Below are positions 52,062 through 60,353 of a stretch of DNA of 64,000 bases, piece by piece. The notes under the pieces were generated by a model. It did no database searches and was not told the origin of the DNA. It saw only the letters and a list, made by a program, of their open reading frames with translations. A program made the translations under genes and the position numbers. Position 1 is the stretch's first letter. Every line of letters starts with the position of its first letter. Source of the stretch: Rikenellaceae bacterium (GTDB lineage Bacteria; Bacteroidota; Bacteroidia; Bacteroidales; UBA932); NCBI GenBank assembly GCA_003542575.1, contig DPKJ01000003.1:62001-126000 (forward strand). The letters run 5' to 3'.

Positions 52062-53927
52062 ATGAAAAAGAGTCAGTTAACCAGACTGCTGCTCCTTATA
52101 GGGGCAGTATCCGTATTCTTGTATAGTTGCAAGAAAATAATTCTCTTACTCGCCTCAATATCAACTGCTACCATTACCAATATCTCATCAACCGGAGCCA
52201 CATCAGGTGGAAATATAACCAGCGACGGTGGTGCAGCAATCACTTCCAGGGGAATTTGCTGGAGTACAGACCAGAATCCTTCTGTGGCAAATTCAAAGAC
52301 AAATGACGGTGCAGGCGTAGGAACATTTTCCAGCACTATGGGTAGTTTAAGTCCCGGGACAACATACTATGTTAAGGCTTATGCCGTGAACAGTGTGGGA
52401 ACAGCGTACGGCACTCAGGTCTCATTTACAACCTCTGCAATTCTTTCTACCCTTACTACAGCAGCTGCAACATCAATAACCTCTACATCAGCAACCTCTG
52501 GTGGAGTTATCACAAATGACGGGGGTGCTGCAATTACCGCCAGAGGTGTAGTATGGAGTCACAATCCGGGCCCTACCCTTTCTGACTCAAAAACAACCAA
52601 CGGATCCGGGACCGGGACTTTTACAAGCTCACTCACCGGGCTTACACCAGGGAACACATACTATGTTAAGGCATACGCTACAAACAGTGTAGGGACAGCA
52701 TATGGGAATCAGATTACATTCACAACAACTACCACCGTTCCTGTGTTAACTACCACAGACGCAACCTCAATAACAACGAACACTGCATCTTGTGGTGGTA
52801 ATATATCAAGTGATGGCGGAGAGGTTGTTTATACAAGGGGTGTTTGCTGGAGTACCTCACAGAACCCGACAACTGCCAATTCAAAAGTAGCAATTGGAGG
52901 AGGAACCGGTTCCTTTAACGGTTCACTTACCGGTTTATCGCCTGGAACTGTTTATTATGCAAGAGCTTATGCAACAAACAGTATTGGAACAGGTTACGGC
53001 AATCAGATATCATTCTCGACACTAGCTACTCTGCCTGTTGTAACAACAACATCTCTCTCTAATGTTACCTCTACTTCATTTGTATCAGGAGGTAATGTTA
53101 CAACTGACGGAGGTTCAGATGTACGAGCCAGAGGTGTTTGCTGGAGCACATCAACAAATCCTACTGTTGATAATTCGAAAACCACAAACGGTACAGGTAC
53201 AGGAGCCTTTACAAGTTATGTTACAGGACTGACTGCAGGAGTAACATACTATGTGAGAGCATACGCTACCAATGGTGTTGGAACCGCTTATGGGGCTGAA
53301 TTCCGGGCAAATGGTCTTACCCATGAAATCAACGAATTGGTTCCGGAAAGTATAATTGAAGAACTTAAACGGTTGGGAATGCCTATCAATACAGGAAATT
53401 CTCCTCCAATTGTCAACAATATTTATAATGTTTCACCTTTGAGGTTAAAGGGAACAAACATTCCTGGAGATTGGGCCCTGGAAAGTAGGTTCAATGATGT
53501 AAGAATCAGATTTCATAGTCAGAATAACACAAATCTTACAATTGGCTATGAAGATGTCTCTATAAACTATACTACGGGAGCTGAGACCGGGAGCAGCTCA
53601 GGCACTGCAGGGTATATTGTTGGTTCAGGTAATGTTTTTACTGCGTTTCTAAAAGTTGTATCCACCAGACTTTCCGGAGAGTACGCTGACTTAGTTTATG
53701 TAATATCAGGCACATTGGCTGGAAATGGAATAAACAATCTGAACTATTCGATATTTATGCTTAATAATCATGGTTACAGTACTGTTTTTATTGATAATGG
53801 GCAAGGCAGAGTATTCTATGACTCTGACTACTTCTCAGAAATAAGGGCCACTCTAAGAAGTGCATCACTACCTACAAAATCCAGCTCTGCAATAAGCGCA
53901 CCTGATGTGAGTGAAAGAAAAAAGTAA
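52062..53927 (+). CDS. Lipoprotein with four tandem Fn3-like repeats
   Basis: A 621 aa lipoprotein (lipobox VFLYSC, cysteine about residue 23). Residues 35-400 are four tandem units of about 92 aa; each has an ATS/STSATSGG start, NITSDGG or a close variant, RGVCWST, NSKTTNG, GTGTFTS, LTGLTPGTTYYV and AYATNSVGTAYG. At DNA level each unit is about 276 bp and clearly similar to its neighbours. Residues 400-621 form a different, unrecognised C-terminal domain (beta-rich, with PPIVNNIYNVSPL and GTAGYIVGSGNVFTAFLKVV). Probably surface-exposed, with the repeats as a stalk and the C-terminal domain as the functional head; adhesion or carbohydrate binding is possible but unproven. Confidence 0.82.
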   Translation: MKKSQLTRLLLLIGAVSVFLYSCKKIILLLASISTATITNISSTGATSGGNITSDGGAAITSRGICWSTDQNPSVANSKTNDGAGVGTFSSTMGSLSPGTTYYVKAYAVNSVGTAYGTQVSFTTSAILSTLTTAAATSITSTSATSGGVITNDGGAAITARGVVWSHNPGPTLSDSKTTNGSGTGTFTSSLTGLTPGNTYYVKAYATNSVGTAYGNQITFTTTTTVPVLTTTDATSITTNTASCGGNISSDGGEVVYTRGVCWSTSQNPTTANSKVAIGGGTGSFNGSLTGLSPGTVYYARAYATNSIGTGYGNQISFSTLATLPVVTTTSLSNVTSTSFVSGGNVTTDGGSDVRARGVCWSTSTNPTVDNSKTTNGTGTGAFTSYVTGLTAGVTYYVRAYATNGVGTAYGAEFRANGLTHEINELVPESIIEELKRLGMPINTGNSPPIVNNIYNVSPLRLKGTNIPGDWALESRFNDVRIRFHSQNNTNLTIGYEDVSINYTTGAETGSSSGTAGYIVGSGNVFTAFLKVVSTRLSGEYADLVYVISGTLAGNGINNLNYSIFMLNNHGYSTVFIDNGQGRVFYDSDYFSEIRATLRSASLPTKSSSAISAPDVSERKK

Positions 53928-54051
53928 TACGGAAAATAAAACGGAAACAGATACATAATTCAAACAATAACACATACATCAATAACGTATTTACCAAAAA
54001 TGTATCTACTTATCTAAACTATAAACTTATTCACTGACTTAAAAGTAAATT

Positions 54052-55392
54052 ATGAAAAAACTTCTCTCTCTCACTCTGATTTTGTTGTTCACTTTGACTG
54101 TGACGCAAATATTATCTCAGAATCCTAATGGTTCTTCAGATTTTAAATACAGACGAAGCTCACTCCATACCATACTTATGGAGCTGGACAACTTTCCAAA
54201 AAAGGATACGGTAATTAAGGCATATTATAATGCTCCATTCCCGGATAAATACAATGATCACACAATTAATGTAAAATCATTCAACCCCAGGCTTTACCCC
54301 ATATCCGAAGAAGAGAGAGCCTCCTCAGGTGTTAAAAAAACATTCGGAGGAGCCTTAAAACAGGGTCTGTTTGCCAAACCGGGTGAGGCAAACGACGATC
54401 CTGCAAGCTATGATGACACACTTGTGATTCGCAAATTCTTTAAAGATCAGAAAGTTGCAAACAAGATGGTTGCAAAATGGTTCAATAGACAACCTGACGG
54501 GAGTTTTGACATAGAACTTATTGCCGACAGAGGGATGTTTGATGCCTCATTTCTTGATACAAAAACAGCTATGGCATCATCAGACGGGATAAGCCTTTTG
54601 AAAACGGCCGGTCTTGATCTTATTTATAACACATTTGTGGTCGTCTCAAAAATGAATTTTCTTAGCAATGAGATCCCTGCAGCTGTAATTAGGGAAGGTG
54701 CAATTCTTGCCGCGAAAGAGATTAAAAACGGACTTTTGCAGGCAGCTGCTATCACTGCAGCAGAAGTTGCTTACAAAAAGGCAAAAGAGGGATATTCTGT
54801 ATGGACAACCTCTTATCTGTACCAACTTGACTGGAATGACTCTATTCAGCATGTCTTTTATAATAATCTGTACATTGATGCCTCAAATAATGATGCCTTA
54901 AAGAAAGAGCTATTTGATACGACAAGCCTGTTTCAGTTGAAATTTATTGGAGCGGAAAAATCAAGAAGTCTAGTCACTTTTTCTCTCAAAACAAAAAGGA
55001 CAGAAGAGCAAATTGTTGAACTGGCAACAATAAGAAACATTGATGCTGTTTTTGCTAAACTTCAAAAAAGTTATGACATTTTCATGCCTAAAACTCCTCT
55101 TTATACCGGAAATCCAATAACTGCAAAAATTGGCATGAAGGAGGGGCTTGAAGGGGGTGAAAAGTTTGAAGTTTTTGAACAGGTAATGGATCAGAAGACA
55201 GGAGTTATATCATATAAAAGCATGGGAAAGATAGAGGTTGATAAGAATCTCATTTGGGATAACAGATTTAACCTTGGTTCAGAAGATCCAGATAGTGGTG
55301 ATGATAACGGTAAAAAACCAATATTGGATCGCACTACATTTAAAGGAGGTAAAAACTACTATCCGGGATTACTGATTAAACAGATAAAATAG
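54052..55392 (+). CDS. Exported protein of unknown function (446 aa), first of a five-gene run
   Basis: A signal peptide covers about residues 1-22 (LLSLTLILLFTLTVTQILSQ). I do not recognise a domain. Visible features: a Ser/Arg-rich start after cleavage, a segment FGGALKQGLFAKPG, a helical region rich in alanine around residues 220-245 (AAKEIKNGLLQAAAITAAE) and a C-terminal half with alternating polar and hydrophobic residues ending in PGLLIKQIK. The acidic, glycine-rich stretch SEDPDSGDDNGKK near residue 420 may bind metal. It is the first of five co-directional genes with gaps of 13-26 nt, all exported. Function unknown. Confidence 0.8.
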   Translation: MKKLLSLTLILLFTLTVTQILSQNPNGSSDFKYRRSSLHTILMELDNFPKKDTVIKAYYNAPFPDKYNDHTINVKSFNPRLYPISEEERASSGVKKTFGGALKQGLFAKPGEANDDPASYDDTLVIRKFFKDQKVANKMVAKWFNRQPDGSFDIELIADRGMFDASFLDTKTAMASSDGISLLKTAGLDLIYNTFVVVSKMNFLSNEIPAAVIREGAILAAKEIKNGLLQAAAITAAEVAYKKAKEGYSVWTTSYLYQLDWNDSIQHVFYNNLYIDASNNDALKKELFDTTSLFQLKFIGAEKSRSLVTFSLKTKRTEEQIVELATIRNIDAVFAKLQKSYDIFMPKTPLYTGNPITAKIGMKEGLEGGEKFEVFEQVMDQKTGVISYKSMGKIEVDKNLIWDNRFNLGSEDPDSGDDNGKKPILDRTTFKGGKNYYPGLLIKQIK

Positions 55393-55418
55393 ATATCAAT
55401 AAATAAAAAACCTGCACT

Positions 55419-55952
55419 ATGAAGAAAGTATTAAAGAAAACAACCCTTACATTTATTATTACTCTCCTCTTTTTATTAATTGCCTCAGAAGCAATGTATG
55501 GGCAGTCAAGGAGAAACAAGAAAGAGAACACTGACATCTGGAAGTACGAAATCGAAGGCGTTCAAACCGGTGTTCAGGGAACATACCTGATAAAAGTATG
55601 GTCATACTCCCCTAATGCAAACCTGGCAGTTGAACAAGCTAAAAAAAATGCTGTGCATGGAATAATTTTTCGTGGTTTTGCCGGGAGTGGGAGAGTTCCC
55701 GGACAAAGGGCACTCGCTACAAATCCCAATCTGGAAGTGGAGAAACAGGATTTCTTCCGCCTGTTTTTTGCAGAAGGGGGTAAATATCTGAAGTTTGTAT
55801 CGCTCACTAACGATGGTGCCGTTGCTGCAGAAGACAGGCTAAGAGTGGGTAAAGAGTATAAAATTGGAGTAATAATGTCTGTTAATGTAGATGCTCTTAG
55901 GAAAGACCTCGAAGAGGCAGGAATTATTAAGAGTCTGGGACGTGGATTTTAA
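55419..55952 (+). CDS. Exported protein of unknown function, paralogue of the next gene
   Basis: A 177 aa protein with an N-terminal hydrophobic signal (about residues 8-28). The body aligns with the following gene product: QGTYLIKVWSYSPNANLAVE and QAKKNAVHGIIFRGFAG here match GTQIVKAWGSGKRRAEAVDQ and AMKNAVNDVLFKGITEG there, and FFAEGGKYLKFVSL matches FFTDKGAYLNFVEP. The shape (beta strand, helix with an A-x-x-NA pattern, then beta strands) resembles small surface-assembly domains such as those of FlgT_N or LPP20, but the similarity is only of pattern. No Cys for lipidation at the end of the signal. Confidence 0.8.
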   Translation: MKKVLKKTTLTFIITLLFLLIASEAMYGQSRRNKKENTDIWKYEIEGVQTGVQGTYLIKVWSYSPNANLAVEQAKKNAVHGIIFRGFAGSGRVPGQRALATNPNLEVEKQDFFRLFFAEGGKYLKFVSLTNDGAVAAEDRLRVGKEYKIGVIMSVNVDALRKDLEEAGIIKSLGRGF

Positions 55953-55967
55953 ATTAAAAAAAACGAT

Positions 55968-56456
55968 ATGAAAAATAAACTGATTAACTCACTTATAATT
56001 GCCTCCACTATTTTGATGGCATCAGGATGCGCAGCACCAGTAACTGTAGCAGGAAATTATACATATAAAACCGAGTGTCTTGGAAATGACCAGGATGGAA
56101 CTCAAATTGTAAAGGCCTGGGGAAGCGGCAAGAGAAGAGCAGAGGCTGTAGATCAGGCAATGAAAAACGCAGTGAACGATGTGTTGTTCAAGGGAATAAC
56201 CGAAGGTATAAACGGTTGTGAAATGAAACCGATTGTATCCGAAGTAAATGCAAGACAAAAATTTGCATCATATTTTAACTCATTCTTTACAGACAAAGGT
56301 GCCTATCTCAATTTTGTGGAGCCACGGTACAGGAATATCCAGGATGGAGATCTTAAATCTACCCGAAGCGGTTTAACTGCCGGAATAATTTTAAGAATTT
56401 ACCATGCCGAACTTAAGCAAAAGATGGCAGAAGATGGTATAATCAGATATTACTAA
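55968..56456 (+). CDS. Lipoprotein of unknown function, paralogue of the preceding gene
   Basis: A 162 aa lipoprotein (lipobox LMASGC, cysteine about residue 21). It is a tandem paralogue of the 177 aa gene upstream, with the same order of conserved blocks and a similar C-terminal helix (LKQKMAEDGIIRYY against LRKDLEEAGIIKSL). The pair probably arose by duplication, one copy keeping a lipid anchor. An internal cysteine in GINGCEMKP is unique to this copy. Gaps on both sides are short (15 and 13 nt). Confidence 0.82.
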   Translation: MKNKLINSLIIASTILMASGCAAPVTVAGNYTYKTECLGNDQDGTQIVKAWGSGKRRAEAVDQAMKNAVNDVLFKGITEGINGCEMKPIVSEVNARQKFASYFNSFFTDKGAYLNFVEPRYRNIQDGDLKSTRSGLTAGIILRIYHAELKQKMAEDGIIRYY

Positions 56457-56469
56457 TAACTATTTAATT

Positions 56470-57414
56470 ATGAAGAAACTGATAATTACAACGATACTGA
56501 TTATTTGTTCAGTTTTGCCTGCATTATCACAGGCAAAAAAACCCACAATAATGGTTGTCCCCAGCGATTTGTGGTGTAATACAAATGGCTACATGATGGA
56601 GTTTGACAATCAGGGTACACGGGTTAAATTACCCGATTATAAAAGAGCAATGCAGGAGAGTGCCGATCTCATGGTGGTAATAAGCAAAATAAATGAGCTG
56701 ATGACCCAGAGGGGTTTTCCTCTGAAAAACCTTGAATCATCACTAAAGTCTCTTGAAACAGAAGCTGCAGAAACAGCTATGAGTTCAAGCAGAAGCGGTG
56801 CTGAATTAAGTGAAAGCCCCATTGATAAACTTAAAAATATTGCTCGCGCCGATATCTGGATACAGATGACCTGGACAATAAATACGATGGGTCCTAGAAG
56901 ATCTGTAACCTTTGTTTTGCAGGGGCTTGACGCCTATACCGACAAACAGGTTGCTGGGGCTTCCGGAACCGGTAATCAGCTGATTGCAACAGAACTTCCA
57001 ATTATGCTCGAAACGGCAGTGCTTTCTCATCTTGACAATTTCAACGGACAGCTTCAGCAACATTTTGATGATATGTTTGAAAACGGCAGAGAGATTACAC
57101 TCAGAATCAGAAAATGGGACTCTTTCGATGGTGATCTTATGACTGAATATGGTGGAGATGAACTCGGCTTTCAAATAGAGAACTGGGTTTCGGATAATAC
57201 TGTTCAGGGTAGATTCAGTACTGCTGATGCATCTGAGAACAGGATGATATTCGAGCAGGTAAGAATCCCTCTTTACGACGCCAATAACAGAGCTGTGGAT
57301 GCCCGTACCTGGGTAAGAGGGTTACAACGTTATTTAAAAGACCGATTTATGATTGATTCCAGAATAACCATGAGAGGTCTTGGGCAAGCAACCCTTACAG
57401 TCGGAGAAAAATAG
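56470..57414 (+). CDS. Exported protein, possibly DUF6175 family
   Basis: A 314 aa protein with a signal peptide (about residues 1-20). The mature start KKPTIMVVPSDLWC, then ESADLMVVISKINELMTQRG and LKNIARADIWIQMTWTIN, recall periplasmic LpoB/CsgG-like folds in which a beta strand, a helix and a conserved Asp alternate; from memory it may belong to the Bacteroidota family DUF6175, but I cannot verify that. The C-terminal part includes GRFSTADASENRMIFEQVRI and RGLQRYLKDRF. It lies in the middle of the five-gene run. Function not established. Confidence 0.72.
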   Translation: MKKLIITTILIICSVLPALSQAKKPTIMVVPSDLWCNTNGYMMEFDNQGTRVKLPDYKRAMQESADLMVVISKINELMTQRGFPLKNLESSLKSLETEAAETAMSSSRSGAELSESPIDKLKNIARADIWIQMTWTINTMGPRRSVTFVLQGLDAYTDKQVAGASGTGNQLIATELPIMLETAVLSHLDNFNGQLQQHFDDMFENGREITLRIRKWDSFDGDLMTEYGGDELGFQIENWVSDNTVQGRFSTADASENRMIFEQVRIPLYDANNRAVDARTWVRGLQRYLKDRFMIDSRITMRGLGQATLTVGEK

Positions 57415-57436
57415 CAATAACCTGAATATTTAAGAT

Positions 57437-58402
57437 ATGAAAAAGATATTATTGATAATTTGTATTCTTTTAACCGGTGGTTATGTGTTATGTCAAAACA
57501 CATATGGAAGTGCCGATGATGAGGCCAGAATAGTACTGAATACCTATATTCCCGATCAGGTAGAGGGAATTTCTGCAGTAACTAAAAACTCCCTTGCAAA
57601 CAAGTTAAGCCAAATTGCCTCTCAAAACGGGATGGGTGGTGCCTCTTATAACCCAAGATTCATTATTACAGCCAATATTGTAGCTACTACAAAGAATATC
57701 ACTCCAACAGTCCCCCCTATGCATGCATATAATCTGGAGGTTAATCTGTATATCGGCGATGGTATTGATGGAATTATGTTTGCTTCACACTCTGTAAACG
57801 TGAGAGGTGTAGGCGATAACGAAACCAAAGCCTATTTGGACGCCATCAAAAACATAAAGACTAGAGATCCTCAGTATCAATATTTTATAGAAAATGCCAA
57901 AAGAAAGATTATTGAGTATTACAACGCAAACTGCGACCTGATTATTTCAGAAGCTAAAGCCTTGGAGAGTATGCACGAGTACAACGCAGCTCTTGCCACT
58001 TTGTTCCGGGTTCCAAGTGTATGTAAAGAGTGTTATGAAAAATGCATGCAGCTTTTGGGGCCGATTTTTGACAAGAAGATTGATCATGATTGTCAGGTTC
58101 TATTGGCTCAGGCAACAAATGCATGGAATTCGGGACAAGATTTCAATGCCGGTCAGAGAGCTATAAGGTTTCTTGCCGGAATTGATCCACAGGCTTCCTG
58201 CTTCCCAAGTGCAATCGCGCTATCGGAAAGAATAGCCAAAAGGATAAAAGAGGTGGATCAGCGGGAATGGAATTTTATGCTTAAAGTTCAGCAGGATAAC
58301 GTAGATATCAGCAAGCTAAGAATAAGGGCAATGAGAGACATCGGAGTTGCCTATGGAAGTAACCAGCCGAGGGTTATTTACAACATCCGGGGTTGGTGGT
58401 AA
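57437..58402 (+). CDS. Exported protein of unknown function, last of the five-gene run
   Basis: A 321 aa protein with a signal peptide (about residues 1-19). The first half is mixed alpha/beta with YIPDQVEGISAVTKNSLANK, RFIITANIVATTKNI and YNLEVNLYIGDGIDGI, followed by a helix-rich second half (CDLIISEAKALESMHEY onward) that looks TPR-like. A cysteine cluster SVCKECYEKC near residues 193-202 and further cysteines at DHDCQ and ASCFPS suggest disulfides or metal binding. No family recognised. Terminator-like sequence follows. Confidence 0.8.
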   Translation: MKKILLIICILLTGGYVLCQNTYGSADDEARIVLNTYIPDQVEGISAVTKNSLANKLSQIASQNGMGGASYNPRFIITANIVATTKNITPTVPPMHAYNLEVNLYIGDGIDGIMFASHSVNVRGVGDNETKAYLDAIKNIKTRDPQYQYFIENAKRKIIEYYNANCDLIISEAKALESMHEYNAALATLFRVPSVCKECYEKCMQLLGPIFDKKIDHDCQVLLAQATNAWNSGQDFNAGQRAIRFLAGIDPQASCFPSAIALSERIAKRIKEVDQREWNFMLKVQQDNVDISKLRIRAMRDIGVAYGSNQPRVIYNIRGWW

Positions 58403-58426
58403 AAATATAGCAAACATTATCTGTTT

Positions 58427-58484
58427 GAGAGAAATTGCAATTGTGAATCTATTGGTTTCAATTTGGAGTTTCTCTCTTTTTTTT
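58427..58484 (+). terminator. Hairpin terminator after the five-gene run
   Basis: GAGAGAAA (58427-58434) pairs with TTTCTCTC (58469-58476) around a 34 nt loop that contains further pairing (ATTG/CAAT), followed directly by eight T residues. The rest of the gap to 58671 shows no gene. Confidence 0.65.
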
Positions 58485-58671
58485 CTTATATTTACCCTAT
58501 CATTTTTTGTCTAACTAGAATACTCTACCCCGATAGACAAACCGGTCAATGTACCCAATGTCTATGGCGTTGAAAAGGCCTTAAATTAAGAGGCATCAAA
58601 AAAGTTTCCTGCATAAAAAAGCAGCGAAACAAACTCTAGTCAAACCACTTTTACATACAAAACAAACTTGG

Positions 58672-59160
58672 ATGAAACCAATTATTGAGCTCATCAAAGA
58701 CCTTGCCGATAAACATGGTCGTGAAAGGCATAGTTTATTGCCTATTCTGCAGGGCGTAGTAGAACAAGAAAAGTATCTTTCGGAATACTCCATGATCGAA
58801 ATTGCAAGAGAGTTAGATATACCGGCTACCGAAGTTTTCGGAACGGCAACATTCTACTCATTTCTTGAACACAAAAAAATGGGCACATACATTATTCGTG
58901 TATGCAAAACCATAACGTGTGCCATGAAGGGAGAGAAACAGATACTTCTTACCATTGAAGATATGCTGAAAATCAAAGTCGGCGAAACCTCTTCTGATGG
59001 AAAGTTCTCACTGCTGCAGACCAACTGTCTGGGATTTTGCCATAAGGCCCCGGCTATGTTAATCAACAACGAGGTATACACCGATCTCACTCCCGAGAAA
59101 ATTCGGGAAATTCTTACCATGTACATGAATAAAAAAGAGGGAGGGGAAAATGTCAACTAA
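58672..59160 (+). CDS. hydC: NuoE/HydC-type [2Fe-2S] subunit of [FeFe]-hydrogenase
   Basis: A 162 aa thioredoxin-like ferredoxin subunit. The four cluster cysteines are at residues 78 and 83 (CKTITC) and 119 and 123 (CLGFC), the spacing of the 24 kDa complex I subunit family. It passes electrons between the flavin subunit and the hydrogenase catalytic subunit. It overlaps the next gene by 11 nt. With the downstream NuoF-like and HydA-like genes this forms the standard three-gene set of NAD(H)-dependent, often electron-bifurcating, soluble hydrogenases; whether ferredoxin is a partner cannot be read here. Confidence 0.92.
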   Translation: MKPIIELIKDLADKHGRERHSLLPILQGVVEQEKYLSEYSMIEIARELDIPATEVFGTATFYSFLEHKKMGTYIIRVCKTITCAMKGEKQILLTIEDMLKIKVGETSSDGKFSLLQTNCLGFCHKAPAMLINNEVYTDLTPEKIREILTMYMNKKEGGENVN

Positions 59161-60334
59161 TTATTTACTAAAAAGAGTCGATTTCATTTTTAAAAATGAG
59201 AACGACTGGGAAGATGTTCTTAAGAAAAGCATTACCCGTCCTCCCCAGGAGTTGATTAACGAACTTATAAGTTCTGAATTAAAAGGAAGAGGTGGAGCCG
59301 GTTTCCCAACCGGATTAAAATGGAAGGTTGCCTCCGAAGAAAAAAGCGATGTAAAATATGTTATTTGCAACGCTGACGAAGGTGAACCGGGAACTTTCAA
59401 AGATAGGGAGATTCTCTCAAGAGTTCCCTTTAAGGTTCTGACAGCTATTGCCATATGCGGATATGTTATTGGAGCAAAAAAGGGATACATATATCTAAGA
59501 GGAGAGTATTACTTCCTTCAGCCTGAACTTAACAAGGCAATAAGTGAATTTGAATATTTTTGCAAAGAGATCAATTTTGATTTTTCCATAAAGATCTTTA
59601 TGGGCAGCGGTGCGTATATCTGTGGTGAAGAGACAGCTCTGTTCGAGTCAATGGAGGGAAAAAGAGGAGAACCAAGAAACAAACCTCCATATCCTTCATC
59701 ATTCGGTTACATGGGTAAGCCAACCGTTATAAACAATGTTGAAACTCTTGCACATACCTATACAATTTTCAGATACGGATCAAAAAGATTTTATGACCTT
59801 GGAGTTCAGTACTCCAGAGGTTCAAAACTGTTTTCAGTTTCAGGAGATACTCCAAAACCGGGCATTTATGAACTTGAACTAGGCATGAGTCTGGCAGACT
59901 TTGTAGAGGAGTTTGGCGACGATGATACAAAAGCTGTTCAGGTTGGTGGAGCATCGGGATTTCTTGTTCCAAGAAAGAAGTTTGCAGAGACAAACATAGG
60001 TTTTCAAGGCAAACTCGTTGGAATATCACTCCCTACAGGAGGATCTATGATGCTGTTTAACAGCTCCAGATCTATGTTTAACGTACTTGATAACTATCTT
60101 AACTTTTTTGCTGAGGAGTCTTGTGGACAATGTACCCCATGTAGGGTAGGATGCCAGCAGCTTTTGATGGGTATTAAAGCGGTTAAAAGGGGGGATAAAA
60201 ATGCTCAATATCTAGACAAGCTTTTGAAACTTGCCGAGACAATGCAGATAACCTCCAAATGTGGACTGGGACAATCCGTTGCCAATTCATTCTCTTCAAT
60301 TGTTGAGAACTTCAGAGAAGAGATGATTTATTAA
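59150..60334 (+). CDS. hydB: NuoF/HydB-type flavoprotein subunit, short form
   Basis: The NADH- and FMN-binding subunit (394 aa). NADH/FMN motifs: GRGGAGFPTGLKWK, NADEGEPGTFKDR, GSGAYICGEETALFESMEGK and the SLBB-like middle. The [4Fe-4S] cluster is coordinated by CGQCTPCRVGC and a distal cysteine in TSKCGLG. Well-studied HydB proteins of bifurcating hydrogenases are about 600 aa, with an N-terminal thioredoxin-like [2Fe-2S] domain and a C-terminal 2x[4Fe-4S] ferredoxin domain; both are absent here. It matches the NuoF core only. The missing centres, if needed, would have to come from other subunits. Confidence 0.92.
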   Translation: MSTNYLLKRVDFIFKNENDWEDVLKKSITRPPQELINELISSELKGRGGAGFPTGLKWKVASEEKSDVKYVICNADEGEPGTFKDREILSRVPFKVLTAIAICGYVIGAKKGYIYLRGEYYFLQPELNKAISEFEYFCKEINFDFSIKIFMGSGAYICGEETALFESMEGKRGEPRNKPPYPSSFGYMGKPTVINNVETLAHTYTIFRYGSKRFYDLGVQYSRGSKLFSVSGDTPKPGIYELELGMSLADFVEEFGDDDTKAVQVGGASGFLVPRKKFAETNIGFQGKLVGISLPTGGSMMLFNSSRSMFNVLDNYLNFFAEESCGQCTPCRVGCQQLLMGIKAVKRGDKNAQYLDKLLKLAETMQITSKCGLGQSVANSFSSIVENFREEMIY

Positions 60335-60353
60335 TGCTGAAAAAATTACATTT

